Positions 6,202-11,504 of a stretch of DNA of 11,504 bases are shown here, piece after piece. The DNA is from Myxococcales bacterium (lineage in GTDB: Bacteria; Myxococcota; Polyangia; Fen-1088). The stretch is taken from NCBI GenBank assembly GCA_003155465.1, contig PMCR01000424.1, positions 1 through 11,504 of the forward strand, read 5' to 3'. Both the position numbers and the translations under genes were made by a program. Position 1 is the stretch's first letter; each line of letters starts with the position of its first letter. Under the pieces are notes generated by a model. The model was given only the letters and a program-made list of their open reading frames with translations, was not told the DNA's origin and made no database searches.

Positions 6202-7145
6202 TGGCAATCACAGAGCGAAGCTGCGGTCTCCTCCTGGCGTTCGGCCTGGTGGGTGTTCTGTCGTGCAAGTACGATCCCCATCCGCTGGATGGGATCCAGA
6301 ATTGCGCCGATGGCGGAGGGAAATCCTGTCCCAACGGATACCAGTGCTATGCCGACAAGTGCTGGATCCCCGCGCACATCCCCTCCAACCAGGATGCCAG
6401 CGGATCGGCGCCGGACGCGCCCCAGACCAACGACGGGCCTGGCGGCACCGGAAGCGACACCACGACGGCGACCCGCACCGGAACCAACACCGTCACCACT
6501 TGTGGCGGGCCGAATCAGGCCTGCTGTGCCGGCAACGAGTGTACGGCCGTAGGTACCGTGTGCAGCGGTGCGAGCTGTGTGTTCTGCGGCGCCAGCGGCC
6601 AGCCTTGCTGCGCCGGCAGCGTTTGTGCGGTTGCAGGATTCGTGTGCAGTGGCACAAGCTGCGTGGCCTGCGGTGCAGCCACCCAGCCCTGCTGCGCCGG
6701 CAGCACCTGCGCAAACAGCCTCCACGCCTGTTCGGATGGGTTCTGTGTTATCTGCGGAACCCGAGATCAGCCGTGCTGCTCCGGCGACGTGTGCCGGAAC
6801 GCCAACCTGGCATGTATCAGCGGAACCTGCCAGCCGCCCGACCAAGACGCTGGAAGCGCGACGTCTACGGGTACGTCTACGGGTACGTCTACCGCCACGG
6901 TGGCCGACGCTGGAACCACGACGGCCACCAGTACCGCGACAGCCACCGCGACCGTGCGCGACGCCGGGACCGACGCCGCGACGGCCACGGCCACTGCCAC
7001 TGCCACTCTTACCATAAAGCCCCGGGCCGACGCCGCGATCGACGTCAAGACGTCTACCGGCCTCACCACCGGCAGGACAGGTTCCTTCACCGGGATCACC
7101 ACCTCCCCCCCCCGCACCTCCACCGGCCTGCAGTCAGCGCACTAG
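6201..7145 (+). CDS. Lipoprotein with four six-cysteine repeats and Thr/Ala-rich tail
   Basis: The protein has 314 residues. A lipoprotein signal ends in VLSC with Cys22. A first cysteine cluster (Cys35, 43, 49, 54) resembles small C-x-NGYxC modules. A Thr/Gly/Asp linker leads to four tandem 28-residue repeats (101-211) with the pattern C-x6-CC-x4-C-x7-C-x4-C, typified by CGASGQPCCAGSVC. The tail (about 212-314) is nearly all Thr, Ala, Ser, Asp and Gly with TATATAT-like runs. Such CC-containing modules are known from secreted disulfide-rich proteins; here they probably form four small knots held away from the membrane. The ATG at 6201 overlaps the stop of the TPR gene by one base and GGGGG lies 7-11 bases before it. 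The last codons overlap the 3' end of rdgB by 12 bases in convergent orientation. A run of nine C at 7105-7113 lies close to the C-terminus. The function is unknown. Confidence 0.82.
   Translation: MAITERSCGLLLAFGLVGVLSCKYDPHPLDGIQNCADGGGKSCPNGYQCYADKCWIPAHIPSNQDASGSAPDAPQTNDGPGGTGSDTTTATRTGTNTVTTCGGPNQACCAGNECTAVGTVCSGASCVFCGASGQPCCAGSVCAVAGFVCSGTSCVACGAATQPCCAGSTCANSLHACSDGFCVICGTRDQPCCSGDVCRNANLACISGTCQPPDQDAGSATSTGTSTGTSTATVADAGTTTATSTATATATVRDAGTDAATATATATATLTIKPRADAAIDVKTSTGLTTGRTGSFTGITTSPPRTSTGLQSAH
6501..6833 (+). repeat. Four tandem 84-base repeats encoding the Cys-rich modules
   Basis: Units begin at 6501, 6585, 6669 and 6753 (the last is 81 bases). Each keeps the cysteine codons and a QxCCxG core, while the other positions have diverged. 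Units 2 and 3 share QPCCAGS. The pattern fits old duplication of one module with selection on cysteine spacing. Confidence 0.85.
6861..6892 (+). repeat. 12-base tandem repeat in the Thr/Ser/Gly tail
   Basis: ACGTCTACGGGT occurs twice in a row (6861-6872, 6873-6884), followed by a partial third copy ACGTCTAC. It encodes TSTG units. Further six-base GCCACG/GCCACT-like repeats follow at about 6976-7010 and encode the TATATA stretch. Such repeats can change length by slippage without breaking the frame. Confidence 0.85.
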
Positions 7146-7742
7146 ATCAAGTCTTGCCAGCGCCCGCGCAAGCTGGCGAAACGCGGCCGCGCGGTGAGAG
7201 AGCTGGTTCTTCTCCTCAAGCGTGATCTCGGCCATGGTGCGCCCCAGCGACTCGACGAGGAACAGCGGATCGTAGCCGAAGCCGCCAGTGCCCCGCGAAG
7301 ACTCCAGCAGCCGGCCCACGCAGGCGCCCGTGCGCACCATCTCCAACCCACGCGCCGGATCCACGAACGCGGCGGCACAACGGTAGCTGGCGGCGCGCCT
7401 TTCCGTCGGAACGCCGGCCAACTCGCGCAACATCTTCTGATTGTTTCGCGCATCATCGCAGGGCTGGCCGCTCCATCGCGCCGAGTACACGCCAGGAGAT
7501 CCGTCGAGAGCATCAACCTCGATGCCGGAATCGTCGGCCAGGGCAGGCAACCCACTTGCCGCCGCCGCTTGGCGCGCCTTGGACAAGGCATTCCCCTCGA
7601 AGCTGGGCTCGTCCTCGTGAAGCGCGCACTCGGGCGCAATCTCGTCGATGGAGACCAGATCCCACTGCAGACCCGCATCGGCCAGCAGGACTCCGATCTC
7701 AAGCAACTTGTGCCGGTTGCGACTGGCGACCACGACCCTCAC
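7134..7742 (-). CDS. rdgB: RdgB/HAM1 family XTP/dITP pyrophosphatase
   Basis: This 202-residue cytoplasmic enzyme hydrolyses non-canonical purine nucleoside triphosphates (dITP, XTP, ITP) to monophosphates and pyrophosphate, keeping them out of DNA and RNA. All family blocks are present: [10 protein letters not shown] (7-16), [13 protein letters not shown] (44-56), [20 protein letters not shown] (68-87) with the metal-binding aspartates 70-71, [11 protein letters not shown] (151-161), and a closing [17 protein letters not shown] region (170-187). The length is normal. The start is a GTG at 7742 that overlaps the TGA of rph (GTGA), which implies translational coupling. The 3' end overlaps the last 12 bases of the convergent Cys-rich lipoprotein gene, so no terminator fits between them. 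Confidence 0.96.
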   Translation of the reverse strand: MRVVVASRNRHKLLEIGVLLADAGLQWDLVSIDEIAPECALHEDEPSFEGNALSKARQAAAASGLPALADDSGIEVDALDGSPGVYSARWSGQPCDDARNNQKMLRELAGVPTERRAASYRCAAAFVDPARGLEMVRTGACVGRLLESSRGTGGFGYDPLFLVESLGRTMAEITLEEKNQLSHRAAAFRQLARALARLDLVR

Positions 7743-8452
7743 GGGAGCTTGGCCGCCTCCAACGCCTTCTGCTGGAGGGAGAAGATCTGTTTCGCACCCC
7801 GCGTCGCCAGGTCAACCAGCTTGGCGTAGTCGTCGGACGAAAACGGCTCTCCCTCGGCCGTGCCCTGGATCTCGATGAAATGGCCCGCGTCGGTCATCAC
7901 GAAATTGAAGTCCACGTCGGCCGCCGAGTCCTCCGCGTAGGCCAAGTCCAGGCGGGGCTCGCCGGCGACCATGCCCACCGACAGCGCCGCCACCGCCCGA
8001 CGCAGGGGATCATGGGCCAGCTTCTCGGTCTTGACCAGCCGTCGCACGGCCAGGGCCAGCGCCACCCACCCCCCGGTGATGGCTGCCGTGCGGGTACCGC
8101 CGTCGGCTTGGATCACGTCGCAGTCCACGGTCATCTGACGCTCGCCCAGGTGTGCGGTCCGCACCGCCGCGCGCAGGGCCCGGCCGATAAGCCGCTGGAT
8201 CTCCTGACTGCGGCCGCTCGGATTCCGGCCAGAGCGCGTGTGGGTCGAGCGCGGGAGCATGGCATATTCGGCCGTGACCCAACCCTTGCCCTGCCCCACC
8301 AGGAATGGCGGCACTTTGTTCTCGACAGTTGCCGTGCAAATGACCTTGGTCTCGCCGAACTCGACCAGCGCCGATCCCTCGGCGTACCGGTTACAATCCG
8401 GCGTGATGCGGATGGTGCGCAATTCGTCAGGTCGTCGGCCGTCAGGACGCAT
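7739..8452 (-). CDS. rph: Ribonuclease PH
   Basis: This 237-residue phosphorolytic 3'-5' exoribonuclease trims tRNA 3' ends using phosphate and forms a hexameric ring. The N-terminus [12 protein letters not shown] is the family signature and fixes the ATG at 8452. Other blocks are [17 protein letters not shown] (57-73), [16 protein letters not shown] (79-95), [19 protein letters not shown] (110-128), [10 protein letters not shown] (174-183) and IQGTAEG (195-201). The length matches the usual size of about 238. It is followed without a gap by rdgB (GTGA overlap); the rph-rdgB pair is conserved in many bacteria. No Shine-Dalgarno sequence precedes the ATG, while TTGACA lies 34 bases upstream (see 8463-8491). 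An in-frame TTG at 8491 exists, but the extension is not family-like. Confidence 0.97.
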   Translation of the reverse strand: MRPDGRRPDELRTIRITPDCNRYAEGSALVEFGETKVICTATVENKVPPFLVGQGKGWVTAEYAMLPRSTHTRSGRNPSGRSQEIQRLIGRALRAAVRTAHLGERQMTVDCDVIQADGGTRTAAITGGWVALALAVRRLVKTEKLAHDPLRRAVAALSVGMVAGEPRLDLAYAEDSAADVDFNFVMTDAGHFIEIQGTAEGEPFSSDDYAKLVDLATRGAKQIFSLQQKALEAAKLP

Positions 8453-8462
8453 GGTTGCAGGG

Positions 8463-8491
8463 AGGATCCATGTCCCGTGAACCCCTGTCAA
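8463..8491 (-). promoter_or_regulatory. Candidate rph-rdgB promoter with consensus -35
   Basis: On the minus strand TTGACA (8491-8486) is a perfect -35 hexamer; 17 bases further is GATCCT (8468-8463), three of six matches to the -10 consensus. Transcription would start near 8456, only a few bases before the rph ATG, which agrees with the missing ribosome-binding site. Confidence 0.4.
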
Positions 8492-8548
8492 CCAACCTGA
8501 ATGCCAAAGACTGACCCGCGCACGCAGTCATGCGACTCATAGCCACAT

Positions 8549-8554
8549 GGAGGA
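8549..8554 (+). promoter_or_regulatory. Shine-Dalgarno sequence deciding the start of lipoprotein B
   Basis: GGAGGA lies seven bases before the ATG at 8562 and overlaps the alternative ATG at 8547. This favours 8562 as the true start. Confidence 0.75.
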
Positions 8555-8561
8555 CGGACTC

Positions 8562-9671
8562 ATGAATGCATCCCAGCTCAGAACCGGGTATGCCGCGGTC
8601 GGCTCACGCCCGCGCAGAACTTTGTCCGCACTACACCTGCTCGCGCCTCTTCTGATACTTGGCTGCACGGCGCGGACCCCCATCCGCTCGCCTGCAGGAA
8701 ACTCCTCGGAGCCGGAGAACAGCGCTGACACAGGTGGAGAAACCGGCGATTCGCCTGCACGCGCAGGCGGTGGAGACACCGCCGCCGCTGCAGGCAAGGG
8801 CGGCGCCGGCGGAACAGATGGAAGCACCGCGAACAAAGGCAGCTCCGGTCCGGGTGGAGAGTCGGGAGGCTCCGGCAGTGACACCAGGGCCGGAAGTGGC
8901 GGAGCCGCTTCGACCTCTGGTGGATCGCGAAGCGGCGGTGGGGCCTCGGCCGGAAGTGGCGGAACGACTACCCCCAGCGGAGGGCGCACCGCCGCCAGCG
9001 GGGCAGGCTCGACCATTGGGGGCACAGCAGCGACGACAGGTGGTACATCTCGCGGTGGAACGACAGGCACCGGAAACGCGCCTGCCACCGGCGGCAGATC
9101 GGCTGCGGGTGGTAGCGTGGCAACCGGTGGGGCCACGCTGCCCGGTGCCCCGGCGATTCTACCCGATGGCTATGTGACCGTATCCGCGGGCACCGTCGTG
9201 ATGGCCGGACACGTCTCCTCCTATGAGAGTGGCTCGGGATCCTCGATCACTCTGACGTACGATTCGACGTCCTTCTGCGCTTCGGGGACGGTAGCTGCCG
9301 ACCCAACCTACAGTTCCTGGGCTGGGGCGGGTTTCAATGTCAACCAAGCTCAATCTGGCGCGAGTGGGTCCTCTGGTTCGCTGGTACTCACCGGCAGCGC
9401 GATTTCTGTCAGTTACGCGAACTACGCTGGTTCGCCGCTGGAACTCCAGCTGTATGACGGCAGCAACTACTGGTGCACCAATCTGCCGGCGTCAACCAGC
9501 GCTACTACGGCCACGATTCCCTTCTCAAGGCTCAACACGCAGTGCTGGAATGGCGGCGGCAGCTCCTTCACGTCTGGCACTCCCATCACGGCGGTTCAGC
9601 TCATGGTGAAATGCAGTGCAATCAGCCCCACGCCTTTCAATTTCTGCTTTCTGGGCCTGACGGTCCAGTAG
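8562..9671 (+). CDS. Gly-rich lipoprotein with four-Cys C-terminal domain (B)
   Basis: This is a 369-residue predicted lipoprotein. A basic n-region (RPRR, 16-19), a hydrophobic core and the lipobox LILGC place lipidation at Cys35. Residues 40-195 are a long linker of Gly, Ser, Thr and Ala (GGT, GSGG, SGG units). Residues about 200-369 form a beta-rich domain with cysteines 239, 305, 328, 351 and 362. Cys239, 305, 328 and 362 match Cys215, 283, 300 and 338 of the lipoprotein at 3615-4655, with alike surroundings (SNYWC/TSYC, NTQCW/STTCY, FNFCFLGL/ANLCITGI). The two are therefore members of one family, probably surface-exposed. Ligand or enzymatic activity is unknown; a carbohydrate-binding-like jelly roll is a guess from strand pattern. 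The start is fixed by GGAGGA at 8549-8554. It is divergent from rph. Confidence 0.83.
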   Translation: MNASQLRTGYAAVGSRPRRTLSALHLLAPLLILGCTARTPIRSPAGNSSEPENSADTGGETGDSPARAGGGDTAAAAGKGGAGGTDGSTANKGSSGPGGESGGSGSDTRAGSGGAASTSGGSRSGGGASAGSGGTTTPSGGRTAASGAGSTIGGTAATTGGTSRGGTTGTGNAPATGGRSAAGGSVATGGATLPGAPAILPDGYVTVSAGTVVMAGHVSSYESGSGSSITLTYDSTSFCASGTVAADPTYSSWAGAGFNVNQAQSGASGSSGSLVLTGSAISVSYANYAGSPLELQLYDGSNYWCTNLPASTSATTATIPFSRLNTQCWNGGGSSFTSGTPITAVQLMVKCSAISPTPFNFCFLGLTVQ

Positions 9672-9740
9672 ATGCGACAAGATGTTCCCAGCAAACGTGA
9701 AGCCTTCGTGTCCTGAAGTAGATCTTAGCGATATCAGCAA

Positions 9741-9757
9741 GGCCCTGTCTGAGGGCC
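9741..9757. terminator. Small GC hairpin downstream of lipoprotein B
   Basis: GGCCCT-GTCTG-AGGGCC makes a perfect six-pair stem 70 bases after the stop of lipoprotein B, inside the 248-base convergent gap (9672-9919). No T-tract follows, so a terminator role is only tentative. I see nothing else in the gap beyond a 42-codon ORF (9682-9810) without known resemblance. Confidence 0.35.
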
Positions 9758-9919
9758 AGCCCGAGATGCCGAGAAGTCGGATCTGGTTCTGCAGCAAGAT
9801 TGGGACATGAACCTTGCAGGAAGAGTCCCGATGCGCGGCGCACGGGTCAGATTTCGATGCGGCACCAGCAACGGGCAACCGTCCGGACAGACCCCTGCAC
9901 GTGGGTGGCGGCCGCGAGG

Positions 9920-10285
9920 CTACTTCGCCGGCTGGCGCATGCACTGCTTGTAGGGCACGCGTCCGGGGAGAGCGGGGATCTCCTTGCATTCCTCGCCGCG
10001 CGGGCAGTCTGGGTCTTCCTCGCAGGCGGCGGAAGCGGCCAACCAACCCGCCGCACCGATCACGGCGCCGACCCCGATGACCGTGGTTACCAGGCCGAAA
10101 TTCGCGGTTCCGTTCTGGTTCTGGCGTTCTCCCACCACCCAGGTCGTGCCGCCGCCCACCAACAGCGCAGCGCCGATGGCGGCCAACGCCTTGGGGCCCG
10201 CGTAGCTGCGCGCGCAGCCTGCGGCCAAGCAGCCCACCAGGGCAAGAGCAATCGCGGCGCGCCGGGCATGTCGCGGGTGATTCAC
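9920..10285 (-). CDS. Small lipoprotein with two hydrophobic segments and four-Cys tail
   Basis: This is a 121-residue protein of unknown function. The N-terminus has a basic region (RHARR, 5-9), a short hydrophobic core and the lipobox LAAGC, giving Cys24 as lipid anchor. Two Gly/Ala-rich hydrophobic stretches follow (about 31-51 and 64-87), separated by the polar GERQNQNGTANFG. The C-terminus carries four cysteines (88, 94, 100, 115) in a charged segment. Similar small lipoproteins with a Gly-rich hairpin and a Cys tail are common in myxobacteria, but no function is known to me. The start is a GTG at 10285 with only a weak GGGG before it. The gene is convergent with lipoprotein B and divergent from the E1 beta gene. 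Confidence 0.7.
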   Translation of the reverse strand: MNHPRHARRAAIALALVGCLAAGCARSYAGPKALAAIGAALLVGGGTTWVVGERQNQNGTANFGLVTTVIGVGAVIGAAGWLAASAACEEDPDCPRGEECKEIPALPGRVPYKQCMRQPAK

Positions 10286-10441
10286 GACCCCGAAGATCGC
10301 CGATATCGTGCGTCTCGTCTACTACCCCGATCCGGATCTGGAATTCGGGCTAGCGCGTCGGGAAGAGCATGAGCTGGGTTCACGGTGTCGCGTCGGGCTT
10401 GATTCCAGGCGATGATTGGCGTAATTCCGTCGCTACTCCCC
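10286..10441. other. Upstream region of the ketoacid dehydrogenase operon
   Basis: This 156-base divergent gap lies where an E1 alpha gene would often end. It contains no E1 alpha remnant. A 35-codon GTG ORF (10308-10415) ends in TGA overlapping the ATG at 10412 (ATGA), but only about 60 percent of its third positions are G or C and it resembles nothing known. TTGATT (10399-10404) and TAATTC (10422-10427) are 17 bases apart and could be a weak promoter placing the start about 8 bases before the E1 beta ATG. Confidence 0.4.
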
Positions 10442-11431
10442 ATGCCCGAGATGAACATCATCCAGGCCGTCAATGATTGCCTCAAGGTCGAGATGCGCCG
10501 GGACAGCCGGGTTGTGGTCTTGGGCGAAGACGTCGGCCGCTTTGGCGGCGTCTTCCGTGCTACCGTGGGATTGCAGGAGGAATTCGGCCCGGATCGCTGC
10601 ATCGATACGCCGCTGGCGGAGAACGGCATCGTGGGCTGCGCCATCGGGATGGCGCTCTACGGGCTGCGGCCAGTGGCCGAGATCCAGTTCGCTGACTACG
10701 TGTACCCGGCCTATGACCAGATCGTGAACGAGCTGGCCAAGATGCGCTACCGATCGGGCGGTGAGTACCAGGCGCCGGTGGTGGTGCGCATGCCCGCCGG
10801 CGGCGGAATCAAGGGCGGGCACTACCACTCGCAATCGCCCGAGACGATCTTCATCCACACCCCGGGTCTCAAGGTCGTCTACCCATCGAACCCGGCGGAC
10901 GCCAAGGGCTTGCTGGCCTCGGCCATTCGTGGCGACGATCCGGTCATCTTTATGGAGCCCAAGCGCCACTACCGCACGGCGCGCGGAGAAGTGCCCGAGG
11001 GCGAGTACCTGGTTCCCATCGGCAAGGCGGCGCTGCTGCACGAGGCCTCGGGCCGATCCGCGCGTTCAGTGACCATTCTGGCCTGGGGCGCGATGGTGCA
11101 CACGGCCCTGGAAGCGGTCGAGAAAGGCACCGCGCAGGGCTACGACATCGAGCTGGTCGATCTGCGCACTCTGCTGCCTTTCGACATCGAGACCATTCTC
11201 GCCTCGGTCAAGAAGACCGGCCGCGCGATCGTTGTGCACGAAGCCCCGCGTACCTGCGGCTTCGGCGCCGAGTTGGCCGCCAGCATCCAGGAGCGCGCGC
11301 TCCTGCATCTGGAAGCACCCATCCTGCGCGTGACCGGCTTCGACACGCCCTTCCCCTACGCGCTGGAACTGGAGTATCTGCCCAACCGCGAACGCATTTT
11401 GGATGCGATCGAGCGTGTCACCGCTTCATAG
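10442..11431 (+). CDS. Alpha-ketoacid dehydrogenase E1 component, beta subunit
   Basis: This 329-residue subunit works with E1 alpha in the thiamine-diphosphate-dependent decarboxylation of a 2-oxo acid and transfer of the acyl group to lipoyl-E2. Typical blocks are VVVLGEDVGRFGGVFRAT (24-41), DTPLAENGIVGCAIGMA (55-71) with Glu60 as the expected cofactor contact, VAEIQFADYVYPAYDQI (78-94), GGIKGGHYHSQSPE (121-134) with conserved His129, and HEAPRTCGFGAELAA (266-280). The pattern is nearest to branched-chain ketoacid dehydrogenase E1 beta, though pyruvate-type use in this group cannot be excluded. An in-frame ATG at 10412 exists; 10442 is preferred because MPEMNIIQAV matches the family N-terminus and the ten extra codons include rare GTA and CTA. 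Neither start has a Shine-Dalgarno sequence. E2 follows after 14 bases. No E1 alpha gene is adjacent. Confidence 0.94.
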   Translation: MPEMNIIQAVNDCLKVEMRRDSRVVVLGEDVGRFGGVFRATVGLQEEFGPDRCIDTPLAENGIVGCAIGMALYGLRPVAEIQFADYVYPAYDQIVNELAKMRYRSGGEYQAPVVVRMPAGGGIKGGHYHSQSPETIFIHTPGLKVVYPSNPADAKGLLASAIRGDDPVIFMEPKRHYRTARGEVPEGEYLVPIGKAALLHEASGRSARSVTILAWGAMVHTALEAVEKGTAQGYDIELVDLRTLLPFDIETILASVKKTGRAIVVHEAPRTCGFGAELAASIQERALLHLEAPILRVTGFDTPFPYALELEYLPNRERILDAIERVTAS

Positions 11432-11445
11432 CAACGAGGAAAACC

Positions 11446-11504
11446 ATGGCCTACGAGTTCAGACTGCCCGATATCGGCGAGGGAATGGCAGAGGGCGAGA
11501 TCGT
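11446..11504 (+). CDS. Dihydrolipoamide acyltransferase (E2), 5' end only
   Basis: Nineteen codons are visible before the window ends. They read MAYEFRLPDIGEGMAEGEI, the start of a lipoyl domain of 2-oxo acid dehydrogenase E2 proteins (the LPDIGEG motif precedes the lipoylated lysine, which is outside the window). The GAGGA at 11436-11440 is a good Shine-Dalgarno sequence five bases before the ATG. It is 14 bases downstream of E1 beta and surely in the same operon. The acyl specificity cannot be judged from this piece. Confidence 0.92.
   Translation, partial: MAYEFRLPDIGEGMAEGEI

Noticed and set aside
6501..6833. Regular repeats considered as a CRISPR array
   Set aside because: Units are 84 bases, diverged, in frame and coding; there are no short identical repeats with unique spacers.
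6099..6845. 248-codon minus-strand ORF opposite the Cys-rich lipoprotein
   Set aside because: It has no recognisable motif, overlaps two well supported genes, and its Ala/Gly-rich composition mirrors the repeats on the other strand.
7556..8500. 314-codon plus-strand ORF opposite rph and rdgB
   Set aside because: It is a shadow of two highly conserved enzymes on the minus strand.
8537..9136. Minus-strand Pro-rich ORF opposite lipoprotein B
   Set aside because: It is the antisense reading of Gly-rich codons with no motif; lipoprotein B is clearly the real gene.
9682..9810. 42-codon plus-strand ORF after lipoprotein B
   Set aside because: It has no Shine-Dalgarno sequence, resembles nothing known and overlaps the candidate hairpin; not enough support to call a gene.
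9672..9919. Possible small RNA or tRNA in the convergent gap
   Set aside because: No cloverleaf, tRNA consensus or paired promoter and terminator could be found by eye.

Overview
The window is GC-rich DNA with strong G/C bias at third codon positions. It mixes conserved housekeeping genes with many secreted or lipid-anchored proteins that have long Gly/Ser/Thr, Pro/Ala or Cys-rich segments. That mix, together with the appearance of the alpha-ketoacid dehydrogenase E1 beta and of the TPR plus two-membrane-segment protein, points to a myxobacterium (Myxococcota, Polyangium-like). This is inferred from protein character only; there is no rRNA or other taxonomic marker here.

Left part (1-3600): the 5' end of an AlaA-like aminotransferase and, upstream of it on the same (-) strand, a lipoprotein with a ThuA/glutamine-amidotransferase-like fold. 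A 310-base divergent region follows, then a (+) strand pair: a membrane-anchored protein with three PASTA domains and a complete class I/II aminotransferase. A strong inverted repeat at 3566-3593 closes this unit and the converging lipoprotein gene.

Middle (3600-7145): a (-) strand Ser/Gly/Thr-rich lipoprotein, then a 550-base stretch that holds its leader and a decayed receiver domain of a response regulator. Next is a (+) strand two-gene operon: a TPR protein with two membrane segments, and a lipoprotein with four 28-residue six-cysteine repeats, joined by a TGATG overlap.

Right part (7134-11504): the conserved rph-rdgB operon on (-), with a GTGA overlap; a second Gly-rich (+) lipoprotein whose C-terminal domain is related to that of the (-) lipoprotein at 3615-4655; a small (-) lipoprotein; and the start of an alpha-ketoacid dehydrogenase operon (E1 beta followed by E2) with no E1 alpha gene next to it.

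No tRNA, rRNA, CRISPR array, complete insertion sequence or phage gene is visible. The observations most worth following are the shared four-cysteine C-terminal domain of the two lipoproteins, the receiver-domain relic, the Cys-repeat lipoprotein coupled to a TPR protein, the missing E1 alpha, and several starts without a Shine-Dalgarno sequence that lie close behind -10-like elements.
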